Below, one piece after another: positions 33,108 through 41,094 of a stretch of DNA of 64,000 bases. The notes beneath the pieces were generated by a model that ran no database searches, was not told the origin of the DNA, and was given only the letters and a program-made list of their open reading frames with translations. The stretch's first letter is position 1. Each line of letters starts with the position of its first letter. The DNA is from JAJDZL01 sp965221175 (GTDB taxonomy: Bacteria; Pseudomonadota; Gammaproteobacteria; Arenicellales; JAJDZL01): positions 2,232,001-2,296,000 of the forward strand of contig OZ244867.1 in assembly GCA_965221175.1 (NCBI GenBank), written 5' to 3'. A program made the translations under genes and the position numbers.

Positions 33108-34206
33108 TTAGTTTTCGAGCGCGCTGATTTGATAGGTTGAATCGGCCAGCCAACTCGAATTAATCTCAACTCCCCAGCCTGGTGCATCCGTCACAGTAGC
33201 ATAACCGTCTGAGATGTGATACGGATCTTCGCGGAACAGGTTCTGCTGCCATGGATAGTAGTCCGCACCTTCAATCGAAAATTCCAGGTACTTGCCCGCG
33301 TTTGGAATGGCTCGCAATAGATGCATTGTGAATCAAGTGACCAAGCTCAAGTTTGCACAATGCGGAGTACAGGGCAGTGCTGTTGCTTCAGCCAACAAGC
33401 AAAGTGCGGCTGAGGCCGCCGAGATAGCAGACATCCGGCTGAATGACATTGACTACATGGTCATTGATCATTTGTCGCCAGTTGGGCAAGGAACAATCCT
33501 GCTCACCGCCGGTTACATCAATCTCAAGCGCATCGGTGACCTGCTTGGTTTGCTCGTATTCCCAATAGGGACAGGGTTCCTCAAAATGTGAAATTCGATG
33601 ATCCTGCAGCATTCTTCCAACTTCAATTGCTTTGCCAGGCGAATAACAGGAGTTGGCATCAACCAGCAACGAGACGTCATCATCCATCGCCTTGTCCATG
33701 GTTTTCACAATTTCTTCTGTTCTGCCTGGCCATTCGTCTGCATCGTGTCCACACTCGGAACCGATGCGAAATTTGAAAGCATTGAAACCGCACTCATCTC
33801 TCAAGCGTGTCAGTCTAGCAGCCTCGTCTCGAGGGGTAATGTCGCACTTCATCGAAGACCCATAAGCACGAACCGGCCCCGGTGTTCCGCCGATCAATTC
33901 ACAAACCGGCTTACCTTCTAGTTTACCGCGCAAATCCCAGAGCGCCGTGTCGAGTCCGCCAATCGCACGACGCAGGTAAGAGCCTGGAAATTTGTGCTCG
34001 CGCTCCATCACAAAATCGACGAGACTGTCAACATCCAGCGCATCCCGCCCAAGCGTATGCGGTGCAACTTGCCGGTGCACGACTTGAGCGGTTATGTCGG
34101 CAAAGTAGGGCGCAACCTGACCCCACCCCTGCTGTCCTTCATCAACCGTGACGCGCACGAAGCAGACAAATTCACTGGAAAATGTTTCAATGGACTGTAT
34201 CTTCAT
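33108..34206 (-). pseudogene. Decayed enolase-superfamily (mandelate racemase/muconate lactonizing) gene
   Basis: From ATG 34206 the frame encodes MKIQSIETFSSEF.., 'RRAIGGLDTALWDLRGKLEGKPV', the KFRIGSE lysine strand, LLVDANSCYSPG, HFEEPCPYWE, GGEQDC and 'VIQPDVCYLGGLSRT'. These are the metal ligands of the family. The frame then breaks at ~33390-33405 (small deletion). The rest continues in another frame, LAEATALPCTPHCANLSLVT, hits an in-frame TGA (33333-33335), and resumes FTMHLLRAIPNAG to the stop at 33108. Two independent lesions argue for a dead gene, not a sequencing slip. The original substrate was probably a sugar acid or similar. Confidence 0.85.
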
Positions 34207-34350
34207 CTCAATTTTGAACTCCAAATTTGTTCTAATTCGCTATGTGATCAGGTAACGGCGATCAATGATGTTACAGGAAATATGTTTTCAATTTCATTCC
34301 AGAAACAATTTCCTTTACCGCCTTTTAGAGTTGTGCCAGAAATCATTCTT

Positions 34351-34578
34351 GCTAAGCTGACCGGCTGTTCAGATGTGTGGCCTTGTTTCAAGAAAACGGG
34401 GTGCAATGATCAAGGAAGCAGCGAATTCCGCGGTGCGGAGGGACCACAATTCGTTTCCACTATGACAAGAAACCTGCATCCACTGTGTGGCACATTCGTC
34501 GAGGCTGGCCTTGAGTGCGGTTACCCGCACTATGCAGATTTCAACGGACCGACTCAGGAAGGTTTCGGTTTGTATTAA
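34351..34578 (+). pseudogene. Fragment of a GMC-family (choline dehydrogenase-like) oxidoreductase
   Basis: The plus-strand frame contains SDVWPCFKKTGCNDQGSSEFRGAEGP and 'LCGTFVEAGLECGYPHYADFNGPTQEGFG', then TAA. This corresponds to a stretch around residues 120-190 of BetA/GMC oxidoreductases (VLPYFKK.., YRGGDGP.., AFIEAG...DFNG..QEGFG). The FAD-binding N-terminus and substrate domain are missing. It lies back-to-back with the enolase-superfamily relic inside the his operon. Confidence 0.7.
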
Positions 34579-35072
34579 ATTACAGCAAAGAACGGCCTGA
34601 GAATGTCGGCGGCTCACGTCAATCTGCACCCTGTCAAGGATCGTAAAAACCTTTGAATCGAGTGTGACCTCAGACTGCCCGTGTGCTGTTTGAGAACTCT
34701 AGAAATTACTGGGAAGACTAAATGTGTGAATTTTCTGCTACCCCACGAAACCAGTATTCATGCCACTTAGAGGTGATTTTGAGATAACTATCCCCCCACA
34801 AATCCCTTCAGCCTTTCTAAACTCTGATGGTGTTCGGAAGGTCATTGATGACACCGTTTGTGCTTGATTGATCATTTATTGAGGCTGTGGATGGGGTGTA
34901 AGTTTAGTGCTTAGTTGGAACTTAATGAAATCAATAATTGACTAGTGGCAGTGTTCATCAGAGCACAGACGTTCCCACTTTTCTACAAATGTGATTACTC
35001 AACACTCAAAGAAAGAATTGTAACGGCCCTGTCTTGACCATTCTTCCCTGCTCGGGAAATTGAAAAAGATAT
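34579..35072. other. Non-coding scar between the GMC fragment and hisC
   Basis: Nearly 500 nt with no open frame that resembles a protein, no hairpin of note and no RNA gene that I recognise. It appears to be decayed inserted DNA, plus whatever terminator or promoter now serves the split his operon. Confidence 0.45.
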
Positions 35073-36158
35073 CTATTTAATATAGCGAATCAAGGCATTA
35101 CACATCACATCGTTCTCTGCCATCGTGCCGATTGTGATGCGCAGACAGTTTGACAAAACCGGGTGCACTCCGTGCAGATTCTTGATTAAAACGCCATCAC
35201 TCTTAAGTGCTTCAAATAGTTCTTTAGTCCGCCCTTGCTTTACTTTGATCGTAATAAAATTGGTATCGGACGGGTACACTCTTAATCTTTCCTCTTTTTC
35301 AAGAACTGACGATACCCGTGATCTTTCGGCAATAATGCGCTCGCTCATTTGAATTTCGTCCCAGTGATTCAACGCGAACACCGCAGTTTCCTGATGCAAA
35401 CTGCCAATGTTGTATGGAAGACGCAGTTTTTCGAACTCACGCCCCCACGAAGGGTGACTCACAAGATAGCCAACCCGCAATCCGGCCAGTCCACTTTTCG
35501 ATAGAGTCCTGACAATCACTAGATTTTCGTGATCATTCATCGCGGACATCATGCTCTCGCTGGAATACGCATGATAAGCCTCATCGACTACAACCAATCC
35601 ATCCGTCAGGCGTGCGGTTTCCTCAATAACATCCGGTGGAAACAAATTTCCGGTTGGGTTATTCGGATAGGCGAAAAATACGCAGTCCGGACGACTGCGT
35701 TCTACTGACGACAGCCACTCATCCTCAGGCAACTGGAAATGCTTATCTAGATCAACACCGATAAAATTTCCTCTCGTATATCGGGCTATGATTTCGTACA
35801 TGGCGAAAGACGGCTGAGGCGCCATAATGCACCGCCCGTAACCACCGACTGCAAGCTGAATCAACTGAAGGAGCTCGTCCGAGCCATTCCCCAGCGTTAC
35901 CTCAAAGTTGTCAGGAATCTCAAATACACCCCGTAGTCCCTTTTTCAGAGCTTCTCCACTGGCGTCCGGATATCGATTGACCTCTACACGCTCAAGTTGC
36001 TGATGCCAGCGGTCCAACAAGGATTCGCCGAATCCATACGGGCTTTCCATTGCATCCAGCTTGATCTCGCAGTCGTTTGGCTGAACTCGATATGCAGTTA
36101 GTTCTCGAATCTGGGGATGTACAAGTTCAGTGCCTTTTTTATGCGGCCTATTCATCAT
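35073..36158 (-). CDS. hisC: Histidinol-phosphate aminotransferase HisC
   Basis: PLP-dependent transamination of imidazole-acetol phosphate with glutamate. Aminotransferase class I/II fold; PLP lysine in RTLSKSGLAGLRVGY, cofactor-binding 'LGNGSDELLQLI' and 'FAYPNNPTGNLFP', and C-terminal 'LRITIGTMAEND'. The ATG at 36158 overlaps the hisD stop (TGATG). 361 residues. It is the last his gene before the inserted scar. Confidence 0.96.
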   Translation of the reverse strand: MMNRPHKKGTELVHPQIRELTAYRVQPNDCEIKLDAMESPYGFGESLLDRWHQQLERVEVNRYPDASGEALKKGLRGVFEIPDNFEVTLGNGSDELLQLIQLAVGGYGRCIMAPQPSFAMYEIIARYTRGNFIGVDLDKHFQLPEDEWLSSVERSRPDCVFFAYPNNPTGNLFPPDVIEETARLTDGLVVVDEAYHAYSSESMMSAMNDHENLVIVRTLSKSGLAGLRVGYLVSHPSWGREFEKLRLPYNIGSLHQETAVFALNHWDEIQMSERIIAERSRVSSVLEKEERLRVYPSDTNFITIKVKQGRTKELFEALKSDGVLIKNLHGVHPVLSNCLRITIGTMAENDVMCNALIRYIK

Positions 36159-37459
36159 CACTGTTCCCGATACTCAGCCGAGCGAGCATGCGCCGTGAGC
36201 TGCTCCTCACGAGCCAGGATACTCGCAGTTCGAGCGAGGCGTCTTGAGCCTTCAGGTGAGCAAGAGATCAACGAGGTTCGTTTCAGGAAGTCGTAAACTC
36301 CGAGCGGAGAACTGAATCTCGCAGCACCCGATGTAGGCAGCACATGATTGGGGCCGGCACAGTAGTCGCCAAGCACCTCAGCACTGTGACAGCCGACAAA
36401 GATTGCCCCTGCATTGCGAACCTTTCCCACGAGAGCACTAGGATTTTCCACCATCAGTTCAAGATGTTCCGGAGCCAATCGATTAACGAGCTGAATCAAC
36501 TCTTCCTGACTCCTGACGTGAATCAAAGCGCCTTGTTTTGCCAATGCACGAGCGATGATATCCTTTCTTTCCATTCCCGGAAGTTCTTCCTGCATGGCCT
36601 TTCTCACTTCTTCGATCTTCCCGTAACTAGTGCAAATCAGAATAGACTGAGCATCTTGATCGTGCTCGGCCTGAGCAAATAAATCCATGGCTACCCAATT
36701 CGCATCAGCACTGTCATCACAAACTACGACCACTTCAGAGGGACCTGCGATGAGGTCGATACCTACATGACCGAAAACTTGGCGTTTTGCCGCAGAAACC
36801 CAAGCGTTGCCGGGACCAACAATTTTGTCCACCCTGGGGACTGTTTCCGTGCCAAACGCAAGTGCCGCTATGGCCTGTGCTCCTCCAATGGCAAATACAC
36901 GATCGACTCCAGCTACATGCGCGGCAGCCAGAACAGAGTCCCTGATTTCCCCTTCTGGCGCCGGAACCGTCATGACAATCTGACTGACGCCTGCGACTTT
37001 CGCTGGCACTGCAGTCATTAGCACTGAAGACGGGTACGCAGCACGCCCTCCTGGCACATAAACTCCGACGTTTTCTATTGGAGTCAACTGCTGGCCATAC
37101 CGAGAACCATCGTCCTCTTCGTAGGTCCACGAAGTTTCCATTTGCCGTTCATGAAATCTACGAACTCTGTTGGCAGCGAATTGAATGGCTTCAAGCACTT
37201 CTGGCTGAATCCGGTTGGCGGCATTCTGCAGTTCTTGAGAATGAATTTCCAGGTCACTCGCGGATTTCGCGTGATTTCGATCATACTCCCGCGTACATTC
37301 CAGCAGTGCTTCATCACCCCGGCTTCTGACAATTTCTATAATTCTGCGAACCGTACGATCGACGTCAGGGTCGAATTCGGAACCTCTGGACAATATGTCG
37401 TTCAGTTCATCCTCAAATGAACTTTCGGAAGTGGAAAGCTGACGAATCTCAAGTTCCAT
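36158..37459 (-). CDS. hisD: Histidinol dehydrogenase HisD
   Basis: Zn-dependent, two-step NAD oxidation of histidinol to histidine. The start at ATG 37459 gives 433 residues (E. coli 434) and best Shine-Dalgarno spacing; an ATG two codons upstream is possible. Signatures: 'VYVPGGRAAYPSSVLM', 'VDKIVGPGNAWVSAAKR', 'DLIAGPSEVVVVCD', 'AQAEHDQDAQ' and 'GPNHVLPTSGAARF', covering NAD and zinc sites. It overlaps the hisG end by ~11 nt. Confidence 0.97.
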   Translation of the reverse strand: MELEIRQLSTSESSFEDELNDILSRGSEFDPDVDRTVRRIIEIVRSRGDEALLECTREYDRNHAKSASDLEIHSQELQNAANRIQPEVLEAIQFAANRVRRFHERQMETSWTYEEDDGSRYGQQLTPIENVGVYVPGGRAAYPSSVLMTAVPAKVAGVSQIVMTVPAPEGEIRDSVLAAAHVAGVDRVFAIGGAQAIAALAFGTETVPRVDKIVGPGNAWVSAAKRQVFGHVGIDLIAGPSEVVVVCDDSADANWVAMDLFAQAEHDQDAQSILICTSYGKIEEVRKAMQEELPGMERKDIIARALAKQGALIHVRSQEELIQLVNRLAPEHLELMVENPSALVGKVRNAGAIFVGCHSAEVLGDYCAGPNHVLPTSGAARFSSPLGVYDFLKRTSLISCSPEGSRRLARTASILAREEQLTAHARSAEYREQ

Positions 37460-38111
37460 CGGCATATTCTCGAGCAGCCGCTTCCAAATTACCTGCAATG
37501 TATTTCATTGATTTCTCTTTGAGCCGCATGGAGGCCTTGTTGGCAATCAGACGCGTACTGATGTCGGCAATAGTTTCTACTTTCTTTAAACCGTTGCTGC
37601 GAAGCGTTTCGCCAGTCTGCGACAAATCTACGATTCGATCTGCCAGACCACGCAATGGGGCAAGTTCCATTGAACCGCTCAGGTGCATCACGTCAACATA
37701 GATTCCTTTTGAAGCAAAGTGTCTTCTAGTCGTTTTGACATACTTGGTCGCCACCCTGCTCTTGCGCCCGCTATAACCTTGTTCTGGCTTGAATTCCTCT
37801 ACTTCAGCGACAACCAACTGACATCGAGATATTCCGAGATCAAGCAGTTCATAGTAGTTGCCGTTTTGAATCTCAAGCAGTACATCCTTGCCAACAATTC
37901 CAAAGTCAGCACTACCTAGTTGGACGTAAGTGGGGACATCAGTGCTACGCACAACAATCAGATCGACGTCAGGCATCTGCGTCTCGAACACCAGCTTTCT
38001 CGACGTGTGCAAGTCTTCAAGCGGCCCGACGCCTGCCGATTCCAATAGCGGTTGCACCGCTTTGGTGATTCGACCTTTTGAAATAGCAATCGTTATGCGA
38101 CTATTGAGCAT
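37449..38111 (-). CDS. hisG: ATP phosphoribosyltransferase HisG, short form
   Basis: First committed step of histidine synthesis. The 220-residue protein is the short HisG type, lacking the C-terminal ACT-like regulatory domain. The phosphate loop 'DVMHLSGSMELAPLRGLADRIVDLSQTGETL' is in place. Short HisG needs the HisRS-like partner HisZ for activity and feedback control; no hisZ is in this window. It is 59 nt downstream of murA. Confidence 0.96.
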   Translation of the reverse strand: MLNSRITIAISKGRITKAVQPLLESAGVGPLEDLHTSRKLVFETQMPDVDLIVVRSTDVPTYVQLGSADFGIVGKDVLLEIQNGNYYELLDLGISRCQLVVAEVEEFKPEQGYSGRKSRVATKYVKTTRRHFASKGIYVDVMHLSGSMELAPLRGLADRIVDLSQTGETLRSNGLKKVETIADISTRLIANKASMRLKEKSMKYIAGNLEAAAREYADGT

Positions 38112-38170
38112 ATCTATCGCAATCCGCCATGCAGATGGTGGAGGGTGGAAATCCGCTGGGTCTCGCGACT

Positions 38171-39478
38171 TTAACTTGAAGCCGCGTGAATACGATCGGT
38201 TTCGGAAAAGTTTCCGTTATCGTGAACGCGGAGGATCTGAGCTTCAAGCTTTCTCAGCTTCTCCTCAATACAGGTATAGCCACGATCAATATGATGAATC
38301 TTCTCTATGACAGTTGTAGACTTCGCTACCAGCCCTGCCAAAGCAAGACAGGCTGAAGCACGAAGGTCTGTCGCGGTCACGCGGGCACCATTCAATGCCT
38401 CGACACCGCGAACCGATGCTGTGCAGCCATTCATGGAAATAGAAGCGCCCATACGTTTAAGTTCCTCAACATGCTGGAACCTGTTTTCAAATATCGTTTC
38501 TGTAACTGAGCCGTTACCGGTTGCGATGCAGTTCATCATCAGAAACTGCGCTTGCATGTCGGTTGGAAATCCTGGAAACGGGGCTGTCCGAATATCGACA
38601 CCTTTCGGTCGCTTGTTTATCATCGAGAGTTCAACCCAGTCAGTCCCGATGCTGATATCCGCCCCCGCTTCTTGAAGCTTGTCCAGAACTGCCACCAGAT
38701 TGCCCGGCTGTACATCTCGCACTCGAACTCGTCCACGAGTTACCGCACCGGCTACCAGATAGGTTCCGGCTTCGATTCGGTCTGCAATAATATGGTGACT
38801 GTGTTTTTTGTCGAGGCTGTCGACACCTTCTATGGTTATCCTGCTGGTTCCAGCGCCGTCAATTTTCGCACCCATGCCTTGCAGGCAAGCAGCAAGATCA
38901 ACCACTTCGGGTTCCTGTGCTGCATTTTCAATGACAGTAGTGCCTTTCGCCAGTGTGGCCGCCATCATCAGGTTTTCAGTTCCAGTTACCGAGACTGTAT
39001 CCATGAATATGTGTGCGCCGTGCAACCTCTTTGCAGTTGCTTTAATGTATCCGTCTTCAAGATCAATTTCAGCACCCATTGCAATCAGTCCTTCAATATG
39101 CAAATCTACCGGTCTTGAGCCGATCGCACATCCGCCAGGCATGGATACGTCAGCTTGCCCAAATCGCGCCAGCAATGGTCCTAGCACCAGTATCGAAGCT
39201 CGCATCGTTTCCACTATCTCATACGTGGCGCGAAATCTAGTTACCGCTTTGGAATTCACTGCTACCGAACCGCTTTCATCCACTTCCACAGAAGCACCGA
39301 GCCGACTCAGTAAGTCTAGCGCGGTAGTCATATCCTTCAGATGAGGGATATTGCTGACTCGTAACGGGTGTTCAGAAAGAAGAGATGAAATCAGAATTGG
39401 CAGACCCGCATTCTTGGCGCCGGATATTCGAACCGCACCTTCAAGGGGTACTCCGCCGTTGACAATCAGCCTTTCCAT
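38171..39478 (-). CDS. murA: UDP-GlcNAc 1-carboxyvinyltransferase MurA
   Basis: First committed peptidoglycan step, PEP transfer to UDP-GlcNAc. 435 residues; the substrate-binding Lys-Asn pair is in ISGAKNAGLPIL, and the catalytic loop Cys (fosfomycin-sensitive form) in MPGGCAIGSRPVDLH. It sits between grxD and hisG; murA next to ibaG/mla genes is the widespread gammaproteobacterial arrangement. Confidence 0.98.
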   Translation of the reverse strand: MERLIVNGGVPLEGAVRISGAKNAGLPILISSLLSEHPLRVSNIPHLKDMTTALDLLSRLGASVEVDESGSVAVNSKAVTRFRATYEIVETMRASILVLGPLLARFGQADVSMPGGCAIGSRPVDLHIEGLIAMGAEIDLEDGYIKATAKRLHGAHIFMDTVSVTGTENLMMAATLAKGTTVIENAAQEPEVVDLAACLQGMGAKIDGAGTSRITIEGVDSLDKKHSHHIIADRIEAGTYLVAGAVTRGRVRVRDVQPGNLVAVLDKLQEAGADISIGTDWVELSMINKRPKGVDIRTAPFPGFPTDMQAQFLMMNCIATGNGSVTETIFENRFQHVEELKRMGASISMNGCTASVRGVEALNGARVTATDLRASACLALAGLVAKSTTVIEKIHHIDRGYTCIEEKLRKLEAQILRVHDNGNFSETDRIHAASS

Positions 39479-39517
39479 TGAGGAAACCTTACGGGGATTG
39501 AAACAGGTTAGGTTTCT

Positions 39518-39829
39518 TCAGTTTACAGGGTTAAGCTTTGATTGAAGTTCGCCATTCTGATACATCGATAGCAGGATGTCACTGCCACCTACGAATTCAC
39601 CATTGATATAAACTTGTGGGATTGTAGGCCAGTTCGAATAGCGCTTGATGCCTTCGCGGACATCCATATCGCTTAATACATTCACTGTTTCGTACTCCGT
39701 TCCGCAGGCTTCAAGGATTTGTATCGCGCGGCTGGAAAATCCACACTGTGGAAACTGAGGCGTTCCTTTCATGAATAGAACAACTCGGTTGTTGGTTACT
39801 GTTTCTTTGATGCGGTCTTCAACATCCAT
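39518..39829 (-). CDS. grxD: Monothiol glutaredoxin (Grx4/GrxD type)
   Basis: CGFS-type glutaredoxin that carries [2Fe-2S] clusters, usually with a BolA-family partner. 103 residues; the active site PQCGFSSRA is at about residues 27-35, with KGTP, WPTIPQVYINGEFVGG and the SDI glutathione site. It is directly downstream of a BolA-family gene (49 nt), consistent with a Grx4-BolA pair. Confidence 0.95.
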   Translation of the reverse strand: MDVEDRIKETVTNNRVVLFMKGTPQFPQCGFSSRAIQILEACGTEYETVNVLSDMDVREGIKRYSNWPTIPQVYINGEFVGGSDILLSMYQNGELQSKLNPVN

Positions 39830-39877
39830 AATTTCGATTTCTCCTGTCAGTATTTGACAATCATCTGTTTCGAACAG

Positions 39878-40120
39878 TCAGGCAGGATTGCCATTCCACT
39901 GTTCGGGAGTGTATGTTCGTAAGGACAATGCATGAATTGCATCATCCATCCTATTGCCTAGCCCACCATAAACCATCCTATGCTGCTCTAGCATCGACTT
40001 GCCATCGAATTGCGGGCACACAACAACGGCTTCAAAATGCCTGCCGTCTCCAATCACTTCGGCTGAAGAATCACTCAGAGCTTCTTCTATCCATTGCTTC
40101 ACATCTTCGGGCGTTACCAT
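39878..40120 (-). CDS. ibaG: BolA-family protein IbaG
   Basis: 80-residue BolA/IbaG fold (VIGDGRHFEAVVVCPQFDGKS.., EQHRMVYGGLGNRM) with the invariant Cys/His cluster-binding candidates. Works with monothiol glutaredoxins in iron-sulfur handling and acid response. It lies between mlaB and grxD-murA; the mlaB-ibaG-murA order is conserved in gammaproteobacteria. Confidence 0.93.
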   Translation of the reverse strand: MVTPEDVKQWIEEALSDSSAEVIGDGRHFEAVVVCPQFDGKSMLEQHRMVYGGLGNRMDDAIHALSLRTYTPEQWNGNPA

Positions 40121-40193
40121 CTCAATGCCAATCCAGTTTCACTCAATTCATGGTACTTTGCAAATTTTTAACATTTTAACACAATGCAAAAAT

Positions 40194-40511
40194 TCAAATA
40201 ACATGCGCAACCTTGAACAGTTCGTCAACCTGATTGACACGCAAGAGCCTCATCATGTTTTCAGGCACGCAAATGAATTCGATTTGAACATCGTTACAGC
40301 GTGCATTCTCTATCCAACTGAGACATAGCGCGACTCCTGCACTATCTGCTCCTTCGACACCACTGAGGTCGATCCGAAACCGTTTGCATCCATTCTCACC
40401 GAATTTCAGCTTTCTGTAAATAGAGCTAACTGTGTCAAACCGAAGTGCACCGCGAACACTAACATCAGCAGTGAAATCACTGCCAATTGACGTATCTACT
40501 TGCACAACCAT
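40194..40511 (-). CDS. mlaB: STAS-domain protein MlaB
   Basis: Cytoplasmic STAS subunit that binds MlaF and is needed for assembly and activity of MlaFEDB. 105 residues with 'KRFRIDLSGVEGADSAGVALCLSW', the STAS conserved loop with the Asp-Ser pair. It follows mlaD by only 5 nt; the mlaC gene normally between them is missing. Confidence 0.87.
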   Translation of the reverse strand: MVVQVDTSIGSDFTADVSVRGALRFDTVSSIYRKLKFGENGCKRFRIDLSGVEGADSAGVALCLSWIENARCNDVQIEFICVPENMMRLLRVNQVDELFKVAHVI

Positions 40512-40516
40512 GTTCT

Positions 40517-40990
40517 TCAGTTGCCCGTCGTCGCTTTGAACAAGAATTGGCCAATGATATCTTCCAAACTGAATGCTGACTGCGTGATGTCAAGCGTGTC
40601 TCCATTCTTCAGAAAAATGTCTTCCGCACCCTGTTCCAATCCGATGTATTGCGCACCCAGTAGACCTGCAGTTAAAATTCTGGCGCTCGAATCAACCGGA
40701 ATATTGTCGAACTCTTCCAAAATCGACATTTCTACCCTGGCACTGAATTGTTGCAGATTTACAGTGATGCCTGACACGCGGCCGACGTTCACGCCGGCAA
40801 TCGTTACCGGTGCCTTGATCGTCAAACCGCCGATATTATCGAAATTGGCATAAACCTGATAGTTGCGCTCAACAGTGAATGCGCCGGTGCCGCCTACCCT
40901 GAAAGTAAGAAGTACGACCGCCAGAATGCCACCTAGAACAAACAGTCCTACCCACAATTCTAGAAAAGGTTTTTTGGAACTTGTATGCAT
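40517..40990 (-). CDS. mlaD: Phospholipid transport MCE-domain protein MlaD
   Basis: Membrane-anchored MCE protein, hexameric lipid channel on top of MlaE. The start is ATG 40990 (MHTSSKKPFLELWVGLFVL); 13 upstream codons are open but would be atypical. One N-terminal helix, then the MCE domain ('YANFDNIGGLTIKAPVTIAGVNVGRV', 'LLGAQYIGLEQGAE'). 157 residues, shorter than E. coli MlaD (183). The C-terminal helix 'FSLEDIIGQFLF' that lines the pore is kept. Confidence 0.94.
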   Translation of the reverse strand: MHTSSKKPFLELWVGLFVLGGILAVVLLTFRVGGTGAFTVERNYQVYANFDNIGGLTIKAPVTIAGVNVGRVSGITVNLQQFSARVEMSILEEFDNIPVDSSARILTAGLLGAQYIGLEQGAEDIFLKNGDTLDITQSAFSLEDIIGQFLFKATTGN

Positions 40991-41094
40991 GGTCAACTGG
41001 AACGCGTATCCGAGTAAAGGTAATTGCAATTTATACTTGCGACCCGGTTCATTATACCAAACGCGCTTTTCGCATCATTCGCGCCACAGTACAC

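Noticed and set aside
33994..34350. Upstream part of the plus-strand frame that ends in the GMC fragment
   Set aside because: This portion is antisense to the enolase-superfamily pseudogene and spacer; only the last ~75 codons resemble GMC proteins.
38552..39344. Long plus-strand open frames opposite murA
   Set aside because: Antisense shadows of a certain gene; no ribosome-binding sites or recognisable domains.
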